Source: Thuidium tamariscinum (taxonomy: Eukaryota; Streptophyta; Bryopsida; Hypnales; Thuidiaceae). Taken from it: a stretch of DNA of 64,000 nucleotides. Of the stretch, positions 13,142-25,327 are shown one piece after another (the stretch's first letter is position 1; every line of letters begins with the position of its first letter). A model generated the notes under the pieces. The model was not told the DNA's origin and did not search any database. It worked only from the letters and a program-made list of their open reading frames with translations. The translations under genes and the position numbers were made by a program. The stretch lies in NCBI GenBank assembly GCA_947034885.2, contig OX344749.2:50807682-50871681 (forward strand), written 5' to 3'.

Positions 13142-14061
13142 CCCCTAAAAGCCCATTGTCCCCTTAGGGGACAATTTGGAATTTGGGCAAATTCCAATTA
13201 CCTCAATTTTTGGTGAAACTTTTTGAAACTTTTCTATAAGATAGGAATATTGATTAGCTTTTTGTGAATATAATTTATATTTCAATTGGTGCCCGGGAGC
13301 AAAAGTTATACAACAAAAAGCCCAAATTTTAACTCGGCGAGCAAAAAAATAAACTCACAAAAACTTGAAATTTAAATTAAATTTTTCTTAATCTTATAGA
13401 TTATATTTTTGTCTACGTGTAAAGCTTTCATTCATTCCATTTGGATTAGTTATGTAAAAGTTACAAACAATCTTGATTTTTGGCAATTTGAGCATCTTTT
13501 TGAAAAAATAAATTATAGGATTCATTTTAGAATGCGATTTTCACATTTTTTCAAGAAAAATTCTTGACAAGGTTAAATTTTCTTGTTAGAACAATCTCAC
13601 TGTTGGGATTATTGTGTTTCAATTCCATCTTAGAGATATTAAGGATTTAATTTTTCTTTCAATCTTGGACCTACCTCTATTTTAAAATATTTCAAAGAAT
13701 GAAAATCAAGTATTTCTTTTCAAAAAAACTTCCTAAACTTTCAACTCAATTCTTAAACACAAATTTTTTTCTAATTCAAAGTCCATAGTGCAAAAAAATT
13801 CAACAAATGGCAATCAAAGTCATCTGAAATTACAGGACAACGTTTAAAAAAACTATGTTTTCCAACTTTGAATGCTCATATCTTCCAATCTATACGATCA
13901 AAATTCATGAAATTTTTACCACATGATTTCAGACAAACAAAGTACAAGATTCCATGGTTAGATTTTTAAACAAAACTTTTTTTGGTTCTTTTGGATGAAC
14001 GCAGTAAAAAAGGCAGTTTTGAGTGTAATTTGACAAAAAAATGGCCTTGGGCCTTTTGGGG
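13142..14061 (+). mobile_element. Complete TTAA-type DNA element, family B (copy B1)
   Basis: The element is about 920 bp and lies between TTAA at 13,138-13,141 and TTAA at 14,062-14,065. The left end CCCCTAAAAGCCC is an imperfect inverted repeat of the right end (GGGCCTTTTGGGG). Next to the left end is a short internal palindrome around TTGTCCCCTTAGGGGACAA. There is no transposase frame. It is uninterrupted, so it serves as the reference for the nested copy at 17,821-19,554. Confidence 0.8.
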
Positions 14062-14150
14062 TTAACAAGTTCAAATCTTCAATTTTTAAAATGAATTAGT
14101 TGATATCATATAGTACCACATTTTATTTGACATTATTCAAAATTAACTTA

Positions 14151-14525
14151 ATACATTAATTTATATAGATTTGTTACTAGAAACTCTCAAAATGCCACTA
14201 TATAAGTGCATTTATGGTGTTTTAGGATTCTAGGTTTAAATTACAAATCCAATTTACTAATTTCACTTAGAAAGGTGTTGAATTTCAATGGGGTTGAAAA
14301 AAACAAATGGGATTCAATAAATAAGAAATGGGATTGAAACATACATTGACTTATATAGATTTAGTATTCTAGAAACTCTCAAAATGCCACTACGTAAGTG
14401 CATTTATGGTATTTTAGGATTCTAGATTTAAATAACAAATACCATTTATGAATTTCAATTAGAAAGGTGTTGAATTTCAATGGGGCTGGAAAAAAATGGG
14501 ATTAAAAAAAATGGGGTTGGAAAAC
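14151..14525 (+). repeat. Tandem duplication, about 190-bp units
   Basis: Two units, starting at 14,151 and 14,341, share GAAACTCTCAAAATGCCACTA, GTGCATTTATGGT.TTTTAGGATTCTAG and AGAAAGGTGTTGAATTTCAATGGGG. They abut the end of element B1. The second unit continues into a degenerate A/G-rich tail. Confidence 0.85.
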
Positions 14526-17500
14526 AAAAAAAATAGGGATCAAAAACAAAATGGGTTGAAAAAATGCAATGGAAAGAAAAATTTATAGTTAGATAGTACA
14601 TGAAATATTCATGGCATTTGGAAAATAAGATTAATGTATGTACCCATTTTAATGATCCAAATTAGAAAATTATATAATCATAGAGTGCCAAAAAAGTAGT
14701 AGACAAGAAATAATACCCTTCTATATATTAGTAGGTGTTTGCACGTGTATCCTTATTTCTTTCACAGACTACACCCATGCAATTAAATGGCAAAGCCTAA
14801 ATTCAAGATTTTGCATAGATCTAAGGGATAAATTAATCATTCTCAAATGCATGTATTGGTGGCACTATCCTTGAAAATATTGTTAATCTATGAAAAGAAA
14901 GATTTTTGGAAGTTATTAGAGGGATAGATTGAATATTTGTGATTTGCCAAAAAGTACTCGAACATTCATGAAATTGGTAGTTTTTTTGATGATATTGAAA
15001 ATGATGATGGAATGTTTTGGAATGTTTTAGATGAATTATTTGCATTGTAAACTTTATTCTTTGTACACAAAAACTGCATCTAGAAATGCATTTTACAATT
15101 GAGAAAAATAAATTGTACATATTACCTAATTCAAAAAATATTTAAATTGCAAGGGCATTTAGATATAAAAATGGTCTATGTTGCAAATTTTACTTGCTCT
15201 ATAATGGCTAATGCAATCCCATGCTCTCAAATCCCCCCAAAAATTCAAATACTGTGAAAACCAACATCATTTGCATGTTTGTTAAATTGTTAATATTTCA
15301 AATTCTATAAATGTGAGTTTCCTTCAATTTTTGTATACAACAATCTAAAATGATGTATAATAGCATACTAAAGCATACATTATTATTTTTTGAATTTTAA
15401 TAAAAAATTGACAAAGATAAAGTAAAGCCAAATCATGTTGAACAAATGAAGTTTTAGACATGGCAAACTTTGAAATTGATTTTCATTCAAATCACAACTT
15501 TTTTTTTCTTCAAACTTCTATGGTAACATGTGGTATGTTGCAAACTCTACCACTTTCATGCATACACTTTTGGATTTTGTCCACTGCCACTTATGGTATG
15601 GTTGTTTGAATGAAAACATTTCACATTTGTACTTGGTTTCATTTGTCATTTAATGAAATTCATTTGTCATTGAATCAAGTTCAACTATTGTCTTTTTGAC
15701 ATTTCTTCTAGACATATTAGGTTTGCCACTCATTTTTTACTACTTTAAATAAGCTTCTTTATCATCTTTGCAAATGTCCATCTTTGCTTTGCTTTGTGTC
15801 AATCCTATTCAAACATATTTTGAACTAAATCTTTAGAAAGGCAATAATAAAATTTATATGATTATCAATCAATTTTCAAACAATTACGGTCACATTTGCT
15901 AGCTCTGTAAGAGATACTGATAGAATGATAGCTTTGACAATCTTGACATGATAGGGAAGGGTTTTTTTCTCAAGTCATATTAGTCCTTGCAATAGGTCTA
16001 CAATACCTATATGAAATATGGCATATCTTGGATTAGAATCTTAGGAAAGAATATCAATCTTCATTATGGTGATGACATGAAAACGTTTATAAATATGTAT
16101 AAAAAAGAAGGATATCTAGAGGTTAAAAGTGTAGTAGATTAAAGCTCCACCTTTAGAATCGAATTGAAATATGGTCCTATTCGATTCACTTATTTTTTTA
16201 GAATTTGTGATAACATTGCATATTTTCATTGTCAATTTAATGAAAAAAACAAGTCTAATACAATCTTGATCATTTGGGTTTCATCTATATGCTTGAAGTC
16301 CTCTTGGCTACAAATCAAGCTAAAATGACAATATTGAGACGACATACACATTGATACAATGCATTAAGCGATGAAATTGAATGGTTATTTTAAAGTAGTT
16401 GCAAATCATTTTTTTACTTGCTTGAGTTTTCTAAATTCAACCATAACTTACAAGAAGTCAAGAACTCAATTCCATTGTACCTTGCTTGGATGAATATGCA
16501 TGAATGAAACCTAATTAGTGTGAGCAATTGAAAAAAATCATTTGAAAGATAGATGAAGGTAGGTGGAGGTCAATGAAGATGGGATGGAAGTAGATGAGAG
16601 CAGGAATGAGAATTGTATTAGATGGTAGTTGGATGAAAACCACTCTATTTGAGATAGTATGAAAATATTTAAAAGCATATTACACCAGTTTTAGCAAACA
16701 TACACATTAGAGAGTTAATGGTTTTGCATAATTCTAAAATTAATGCAATTTAGTGTTATTATTGCATTTGATGAAATTAATAGTGCAAAAAAAATCAAAA
16801 TACAATGCCATTGAGAAAAAAAAAATTCATAATTGAATTGTACCATAGCTTAGCTTTTAATTTTTAATACTTTGATCACTTCTCAGATTTATTTTTCATC
16901 TAAGTAAAGGTTGAATTAGAGAACCATATAATAGGCAACTATCTCATATACTTTGAAGAGGGCTCAAATACCAAAGCATTCAATATATTTATGATAAAGT
17001 TCCACTCGATCTATTGAATTGCTATACAAAAAATATTAACCTTTACTGTACTAATTAATATAGATCTTCATGTTGATATATTTTCATTCAAAAAGTCATT
17101 TGGATTCTTGTATGCAAGTGACCTCCATTTTGTATTCACAAAGGGATATTTGCCATTTAGATACTATGAGAGAGCAAATGTAGCATACCTAAAGTATGCC
17201 AATAACATGTACAAGCTCTTTGTTGCTTGGTTGTTGATAAATATAGATTTGTATGCCACGCCAACATGAGCTACAAAAAAAGACAATAATATTGGTTCAA
17301 GGTAACCTTTGATTGCTTGGTTGTGGACAATATCCACTTGTACATTGTAAAAAATAAATAGTCTAATAAGGGGATTATATAGTCAAAATGAAGTATTGGT
17401 TGTAGAAAAACTTCAATACCAAGTCATGGTCATTCAATATGCAATAGACTTTGCATGATTGTGATCTTGTAACCCTACTTTCTTTAGAGTACTTTTGATG

Positions 17501-17816
17501 ATGGGGTCACTTACATATTTATATACACAAAGGACTTTTTACAATTCTTGTATAGGCAAACCAATTCAAAGATAAACTAGCCTATTATGGACAATTGTAA
17601 GTTGTAATCCTATTATAGTCTTGCATTGAACCTAGGTAAAGCCATCATTATTTGATAGATGAGATTTTGGCCACCATTGGAGTGATTGAATGACCACAAT
17701 AAAAATTGAGAAATACAATGCTCTTAATAGGAACTTTTTATTTATTACCATAATGAAAAAACATTGTAGAAAGCAGCTACACATAGGTCTTGATATTGTG
17801 GTTGTTTTAATCCCTA
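14526..17816. other. AT-rich intergenic DNA, nothing recognised
   Basis: Over three kilobases of low-GC sequence show only short open frames, no recognisable protein domain and no clear repeat edges. Confidence 0.5.
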
Positions 17817-17820
17817 AGAG

Positions 17821-19554
17821 ATTGGTGTCCCCAAGGGGGACAAAATGGATTTTGGGAAGGTTCATATGACCTCAATTATTGGTGAGACTTTTTGAAACTT
17901 TCTCATAAGATAGAAAAATTGATTAGCTTTGTGTAAATATAATTTTCATTTCAATTGGTGCCCATGAGCAAAAAACCTAAAACAAAATTTGGTGGGCAAC
18001 AAATTTCTTTTGCAAAAGACAAAATTAAATTAAATTTTTTTTTCCTTGAAATAATATGTTTTTGTCTACATGTGAAGCTTTGATTTATTCTATTTGGACT
18101 AGTAATGAGAAAGTTATAGACAATATATTTTTTTCAACAATTTCAACATCTTCTCAAAAAAATTACATGTAGGATTCATTTCTGAATGTAATTTTTACAA
18201 TTTAAAAAAGAAAGTGTTGAAAAAAGTTTGATTTACTTGCTAGAAAAATCTCACTATTGGGATTATTGTGTTTCAATCCATATGAGAGCTATTAACTCCT
18301 AAAGGACTGCAACTATGTTTCTACCAAAACTACTCCAAAACTGTCATTTCTTAGATAGCTACCAAATTTCACAAAAGAAAACATTTTTTGTCATAGGATT
18401 TTTAGTGCACTAGTTTGGGAAGATGTAGAAAAAAAATTCAAAAATTTCCACCGTGTAGATTGCAAGATATTAGTGTTTGAAGTTACAAACATCGTTTTCT
18501 TACCATTGCGAAAATCCGGGCAGCTGCACTTCAAAAGGCCACATTTGTATGAAAAAATGTCCAAAATGGTTGAAACTCTTTAGATTCATTTTCCAATTCA
18601 AGTTGGCTAGATGCTTGAAAATTTTCATATCATTTGGAATTGTACATGTAAAAAAAAAATAGGAAGTAGAAAGAGTAGAGAATGATTCAAAATACAGAAA
18701 GAGTAACAATTTATTAATTTAATTGAAAAATACTAATTCCAATGGTTTGAATGTTGTAATAAACAATCTACACCCACTGTTTGTTTGTTTTTCAAAAATA
18801 TTGAAAATTGAGTAAAATAAAGGACTTCAAAGTTTATTTTTGAGAAGAGAATCCATAACTACCCATAAACTAAAATTCTTCATAACTTTTGACTGATTAA
18901 TTCAAATGGAATGATTCAAAGCTTTCCACCTATATATAAATCTACAAAACCAATTTCAAATTTTTGATTCCAAAAAAAGAGATTTTTTCTAATCTGCCCA
19001 AATTGCCCAAGTTGAAAAACAAGCAACATATAATGTGATAACTTTTCAACCATGAAACTAAAAGTCACGAAAATTGTTGGGCTTTAAAGATATTCCTTGT
19101 CTACACCTTCTATTAAAGTTTGGTTCCAAAATATAGAAATCTCTAGTCACACGTACCTACCTAAAATCCCTATGTTGCCAAAAAAAAGGCATGTTGGTCC
19201 TTTAGGGGTTAACCATTTAGTTTTTCTTTCAATCTTAGACCTACTTCTATTTTATAATTTTTTTTGATAATGAATTCAAGTTCCATAGTGTAAAAAAATT
19301 CCAAAAATGGTGGTCAATGTCATCTGAAATTGTGAACTGTAGCTCCAAAAAAAATTCCAACTTTCAATGCTCATATCTTTCAATCTATATGGTCAAACTT
19401 TATGAAATTTTTACCACATGATCTCAAATAAGTTAAGTACAAGATCCTATGGTTAGGTTTCTGAAAAAAAAAATTATTTTCTTAGATGAACACAACAAAA
19501 ATGGCAGTTTTGAGTGTTTTTTGACAGAGAAATGGTCTCTGTCCTTTGGAGGGG
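17821..19554 (+). mobile_element. TTAA-type element family B (copy B2), split by insertion of element A2
   Basis: TTAA at 17,817-17,820 precedes TCCCTAAGAG, and the right end CTTTGGAGGGG is followed by TTAA at 19,555-19,558. The left part (17,821-18,291) and right part (19,213-19,554) together align with B1. The break falls at a TTAA that B1 has as TATTAAGGATTTAA near 13,638. The interrupting piece is the family-A element at 18,296-19,208. Confidence 0.85.
18296..19208 (+). mobile_element. TTAA-type element family A (copy A2), nested in B2
   Basis: The insert is 913 bp, flanked by TTAA at 18,292-18,295 and TTAA at 19,209-19,212. The left end CTCCTAAAGGAC matches the reverse complement of the right end, CCCCTAAAGGAC. 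The interrupted host element carries a single TTAA at this point in its intact copy, so the tetranucleotide was duplicated on insertion. The internal sequence matches copies A1 and A3. It has no coding capacity. Confidence 0.88.
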
Positions 19555-19558
19555 TTAA

Positions 19559-20884
19559 GTTCATTGTGACCACTTTACGTGACTAAGATGATCATAATGG
19601 GTACACTTTTTATTGGTTTTGGAGTCACCCAGAGACTCATTGTGGAGACATTCACATATAACACTCTAAAAATTCATGGAAAATTCATTCTTTATCCAGA
19701 ACTAAGTAAATAAATTGCTATCACCTTCTCTCACATTCATTGACCTTCATATGGGGACAAGCTATTATGCGTGCACTCTGCATACCACTTGTAAAAAACA
19801 AATACGAAATAAAATCAAGGGACAATCACAAATTAAAGCATATTTAGGAAGAAGAGCCCCCACTGAGGTGCCAGCTCAGATACAACTCAATCACAGGTAC
19901 AAGCCGGCTAACTGAACCCTCAGTGAAAGAGGTCGAGGAATAGTTCCAAGGCTATTGAGGAAAAGCAACTAGCTTATGGTTTGAAAAGAGTTCAAATATA
20001 AAAAGTTTCATTTTTTTTCCCTCAATCACTCTCAACATGAAATAAATAAAATTAGAGTCTAATACAACAATTATAAAACTCTAATTGACCAAACTTGTCA
20101 AATTGTCAAAAATGCATAAGAAACATTAATTCAACACTCTTAGATGATGGTGATGGAACAATTAGGGATTGCAATAGAAATCACAAGACTGAAGTAATTT
20201 TTTTAGATATTTATGTTTTTGCCATGTTATGAAATATTGTGATTATTTTAGGTGATTGAGATGACCATTACAGATACACTTTTTGTTGGTTTGGAGATAA
20301 TCTAAAGACTCTTTTGGGACAATTGGCAGCACACTCCAAAAACTCATAACAAATTTATGCTTTGTCAAAAACTAAAATTTCAATTGGTCTCTCCAATTTC
20401 CACTTCTCATAGTTGTCTTTGTGAAGGAAAACCTTTTTTAAAATTTCAACAATGCCAATAGGGCAAACTAATCATTCTTCCTATTATAGGCTCATTTACT
20501 TAAATTCATCTTAAAAAAAAGCATGAGACTCAATATGACACTGTAAGAGAAGTGTTACTTCTAACTACAATGATAGAATATCAAAACTAAAGAGTTTTGG
20601 GGTGACCACCAAAATCAATGACCTTGGAAATCCAAAGTTTCCCACACTTGCTATTGAAGTGCTTGTATGAAGTGAAGCCTTTCTTCCCAATGCATAGATT
20701 CTTTTGATGTGATTGAGTTTCTAATTTCATGCTCTATTTTGGCAATCTTCTCTTAGTAGTAAACACAACAATCTTGAATTTGGCAAAATTTTGGCAATGA
20801 ATCATGTGTAGGAAACTAAGCCTTTGAGAATGATATGAATTCAAACCTACCTAAACTTTGCCAATCTTCCATTTCCAATAGGGT
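19559..20884. other. AT-rich intergenic DNA with a diverged direct repeat
   Basis: A segment at about 19,562-19,715 recurs in diverged form at about 20,229-20,385; both have GATGA(T/C)CAT, ACACTTTTTRTTGGTTT and a following GAGACTC or AAGACTC. No gene is recognised. Confidence 0.5.
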
Positions 20885-21556
20885 CTTCCAACTACAACAT
20901 TCCAAATTTGTAGGTTGGAATGCTAAATGCTACATTTGTGTAGATAATGAATACAAGATTTGTGATTTGGAATGCTACAATTGCATAGATAGGGGAATAC
21001 AAGATTTGTGGGTTAGAATGCTACAACTATATAAATAGGGAAGACAAGATTTGTACGTCAGAATGCTACATTTGTGTAGAAAGGGAATATAAGATTTGTG
21101 GTTTGGAATGCTAATCAATGTTGACTTGCATAGATAGGGAACATAAGATTTGTGGATTGGAATGCTACATTTGTGTAAGTAGGGAACACAAGATTTTTGA
21201 GTTGGAATGATACATTTGTATAGATAGGGAACACAAGATTTGTCGGTTGGAATGCTACAGTTGTATAAATAGAGAACATAAGATTAATTTGTGTGTCACA
21301 ATGCTACATTTGTGTAGATAGGGAACACAAGATTTGTGGATTGGAATGCTACATTTGTGTAAATAGGGAACACAAGATTTGTGGGTTTTAGTGCTATTGA
21401 TTTGTGTAGATAGGGAACGCAAGATTTGTGGGTTGGAGTACTACTGACTTGCATAGATAGGGAACACAAGATTTGTGGATTGAAATGCTACATTTGTGTA
21501 TATAGGGAACACAAGATTTGTGGGTGGAAATGCTACATTTGTGTAGATGGGGAACG
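20885..21556 (+). repeat. 45-bp minisatellite, about 14 imperfect units
   Basis: The consensus unit runs through AAGATTTGTGGGTTGGAATG, CTACATTTGTGTAGATAGGG and AACAC. Most units are 44-46 bp; a few carry insertions (for example near 21,110, 21,286 and 21,395). Because 45 is a multiple of three, runs of units stay open as a 15-residue periodic peptide containing CYICVDREHKICG, but indels between units break the frame. I read it as non-coding satellite DNA. It ends abruptly where GC content rises toward the P450 gene. Confidence 0.92.
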
Positions 21557-23109
21557 AAATTGGGAAAGCGAAGATATTGTGTATGTGATATCCCTTATCC
21601 TTAGTCAGCTAGCAAGGGCTTATAGCACCGCAGGTCTAGCTATCTCAAGTGCACTAGTGTGGCGTTCCTGGATTTGCCTACTCGCTAGCTGCTCCTGTCC
21701 AAACGCCTCGGTTTTGCTCCTCGCCGCCCCCCCCCCGTGCGAATTGCGAACTGGTCCGCATTCGATGCTCTTCTACGTATCCGTGGCTTGCCAGGCCACA
21801 TGCTCGTCACATGCATCCGTCGTGCGTTTCCTCTACGCAGCTGCATTGACTGCGTGAAGTTTCTTCAGATCGACGCAGATCGATACACGGCAACTCATTC
21901 ACGCTAGTTCAGTTCCCAGACATAGAATCTGGGCTTCCATCAACATGTTTTGTCTCATCCTGTCAGAAAATTAACGACGACCGTGACGAAGACGAAGCTA
22001 CGAGCTAGAAGCAGCCAACGAGATTACAGTAGTTAGTTAAAGCTTTCTTGGATGTCGTCTTATACTACTTGTCTTTCGAGCCTCGGTCCTTGACTCCTTG
22101 TTTGTGAGCTAGCTAGGTTTTTGTGCTGCAACTGTAATTGTGAACTGTTGTAGTTTGTTGAATTGGACAGTGAGTGCACGCGCGCAGTCTCTACGGTATA
22201 TCTGTTATTAACGGTCCACCAAAATCGTTCCCGCGTACTTCGACGTCCAAGCTAGTTTCTGCATACATGTGACAAAATCGAGTGCATTCAACACACTCTT
22301 AAGTGGATTTGTAGTGTATGATATTTAGTGCCAGGTTCTTTTTTCTTCTTCCGATTTTACTGAGGGACTGGATACCAGTGAAGCTGCTTGGTGGAATGGT
22401 GACAAGATAGTTGTGATCGACATGCAGCACAACATGGAAAGGTGAGACATCGAGACCTTTATTTCAGGCAGCGATCTGCGCGTCGTGTTCGATGAATCAG
22501 CGTCCGGCCTGTGGGTATCATGATCCAGGTTTTGGAAATCTGTCTCGCGCACTGCTTCTCATCGACAAGTCAACTAGTGACAAGTTACTTCTCACCCGTC
22601 GTTGATCGAACATACTGTGTCGATCTATTGTCTGCGGTTGGATTCCCTGTCAAGCCGTGTGAAATAGCAATTAATGAACTTAGCTGAGAGATAATGTATG
22701 TCAGCAGTGATCGATGTGCAAGCTGTAAATTCGGCGTTGAGCCTGAGCGTCGTAACAGTTGAATAAGCTTATTCTTTTGCATGCATAAATTTTGTGAACT
22801 TCCTGTCAACAGTTGAATATTTTTTGTACTTTTGATTAGTTTTTATGATCCTTCTTGAAAACAAGTTCCTTGATATCTTCGTTCAATTAATGACCGTGAG
22901 CTGTGTAATTCTATTTCAAAAATAATTGACTAATGATCCTCCTGCATATATTCTTGATACGATATACTAATTGAAGTGACGTGATGGAAATCTCGAATGC
23001 GCATGCAATTAATCAGCCGCTGGATCGTCGATCCTGTGCGAATGTCTGCTTCAATTCAGCGAAAGCTCTGACGACTAAATAAGGAGGAGTACTTGCAGCT
23101 TCCACAGTA
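21557..23109 (+). promoter_or_regulatory. Upstream region of the CYP78A gene
   Basis: This moderate-GC sequence lies between the minisatellite and the P450 start. It contains a C tract near 21,728 and a TATA-like CTAAATAAGG near 23,073, which would leave only a very short leader before the ATG at 23,110. Translations show no conserved domain. It probably holds the promoter and perhaps an upstream 5' UTR exon. Confidence 0.4.
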
Positions 23110-25327
23110 ATGGGCGAATCGAAGAGAAATTTGCAGAGAATGGATGACACGGCACATCTATTACCACTGGCGGACCTGCCGATGCTCATCAAGTCGAAAG
23201 GAGATGTGATCCTTTACAACGACGCTTGCATTGACCAAATCCAGAGCGTTAGCAGAGCCATTGTAAAATCTATTCAAGCAACTCTCCGTTATTTGACAAA
23301 ACGTAAAGCGCGCAATCTCGGGTTCAATGCCTTGACACTGCTTATGGCCTCCTTAATAATCATCACCGTGATTTTCAGGGAACATTTGATGGATGCTGCA
23401 AAACTGTTCATGACGGGACATATCATTCCACATCCGCAATGGCCATCGACGCTCCTCGTGAGAGGCAAGTTGCAACGGCAGGTCACCATGGCAACATCCA
23501 GCAGCAAGATTCTTGCAGCTACTGTTTTGGGCCCTTTGGTGTCTTTCATTTTGATAATCTCGTGGAAATATGATGGCGGCCTGGCCTGGAGTCTCTCACG
23601 TGTGTTCTCTCCGCGAAAGGCCTCACCAACTCCCAGTGGACCCCGAGGATGGCCAATTCTCGGAAGCTGGACTTTAATGCAAGGCAGCAACGTCCACAGA
23701 GAGCTCGCCAAGCTCGCCTGGACCGGCGGAGCTTCCACTCGGAAGCTAATGGCGCTAAGCATAGGCACCACCCGCATTGCATTGACCTCCGATCCCATGG
23801 TGGCCAAAGAGCTTCTACACAGCTCCGTCTTCGGTGACCGCCCGCTGAAGCAAGCAGCGCTCAACCTGGGATTCGATCGCGCCATCGGCTTCTCGCCTCA
23901 AGGGCCTTACTGGCGCATTTTACGCAAGATCTCAGTCACCCACATGTTCTCTCACAGGCAGATCGTCAGGAACTACGATTTTCTTCAAAGTGAAACTTCG
24001 CGCATGATCTCCGCCATAGCTGGTAATAAGCTCTCCACAGCGGAGTCTCCCACAGCTGGCCTCTGTCTTCGGCCTTATTTGCAACGAGCGGCGGTGAATA
24101 ACGTCATGAACATCGTTTTCGGCCGCACCTTCGATTTCAATGGCTTGTGTCCCGAAGCGGAGGCCGTGGAAGCCATGATACGTGAAGGATTTGAGCTTCT
24201 GGGTGGGTTTGACTGCGCGGATCATCTGCCTTTTCTTCGCCATTTGCCTTTCCTTTCTGTCGCTAGAAGGTGCCGGGAATTGACGAAGCGAGTGAAATCG
24301 TTCGTGCAACCAATTCTGGAAGAGAGGCGTCGAAGGAGTTCCTCCAGCGACAGCTTTGTTGATGTGTTGCTCGCTTTGCAAGGCAACCAGAAACTGCCAG
24401 ATGACGACATGATATCTGTGCTTTGGGTACGTAATTAAACAACTCTCTTTGAATTCCAGCCCACTTGTGTGCAATGTGACTTTGATAATCACCTAGTTGC
24501 TACGAATTCCGTTGTTGGAATGTAACTGATATGCATTTGGCTGCCTGCCACCTATAGTCAAAGTCCTCATAGAGATCATGGTACCGGAGATTTCAATGTG
24601 ACGCAGTAAGTAGTACTAACTGATTGGTCAAGATCAGGAATTTAGTCCATTTATATAAGTGGTTAGATCACATATTTTACTGAAGTGAAATGCTGACGCA
24701 CTGGATCCTCTCCAGGAGATGGTGTTCCGAGGCACCGACACCATTGCAGTGCTCATGGAATGGGCCATGGCCGAGGTGATATTGAACCCAAGTATCCAAG
24801 CCCAAATCCACAAAGAGCTCGACAACGTCGTGGGGAGGAACCGTCTCGTGCAACTCAAGGACATGGAGCAGTTACCCTACGTGCAAGCCGTTTTGAAGGA
24901 GACTTTGCGGTCTCACCCACCTGGGCCGCTGCTCTCGTGGGCACGGCTCGCCAGTGAGGACACGGAAGTGACCGGCTATCACGTCCCTCGCGACACCACA
25001 GCCATGGTGAACATGTGGGCGATCACTCACGACGCTACGTTATGGCCGAATCCTCACGTCTTTGACCCTTTGCGCTTCGTGGAGGATGATCTCGATGTAC
25101 TGGGCACAGAGCTGCGACTTGCTCCGTTTGGGTCCGGGCGGCGCGTCTGTCCTGGACGAGCCTTGGGCGTGGCGACCGCGCAGCTCTGGCTGGCGCGGCT
25201 GCTGCACCACTTTTCATGGTCTCAGGATTGTCGTCGCCCCATCGACTTGACGGACAACTTGAAACTCTCCTGTGAAATGGCAGCCCCTCTTCACGGATGT
25301 GCGACGAATCGCATTCCTCTTCTATGA
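23110..25327 (+). CDS. CYP78A: Cytochrome P450 of the CYP78A subfamily, 2 exons
   Basis: This is an ER-bound haem monooxygenase. CYP78A enzymes control organ size and growth phase in plants; their substrate is still debated. Exon 1 is 23,110-24,426 and exon 2 is 24,716-25,327, with a GT-AG intron in phase 0 and 642 codons in all. Hydrophobic segments lie at about 72-89 and 134-151. The proline hinge PTPSGPRGWPILG is at about 173-185. The I-helix has RGTDT at 444-448, where the CYP78 family has RGTDT in place of AGTDT. The ExxR motif is E501-R504, PPGPLLSWARLA is at about 507-518, and AMVNMWAI at about 535-542. The PERF position reads DPLRF. The haem loop is PFGSGRRVCPG with Cys584. Met127 (position 23,488) has a strong CACCATGG context and would give a 516-residue protein of usual CYP78 size, so the first 126 codons are either a real extension or leader. 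The region has no in-frame stop, which favours coding. Confidence 0.95.

Noticed and set aside
20885-21556. Regular direct repeats suggesting a CRISPR array
   Set aside because: The units are contiguous 45-bp copies without unique spacers, and the flanking genes are plant nuclear genes with introns.
21426-21857. 143-codon open frame running from the minisatellite into the P450 upstream region
   Set aside because: Its first third is repeat translation and the rest shows no domain; frame openness follows from the 45-bp period.
23289-23885. 198-codon open frame antisense to the P450
   Set aside because: It is a shadow of the GC-rich P450 exon; the sense strand has a clear CYP78A reading.
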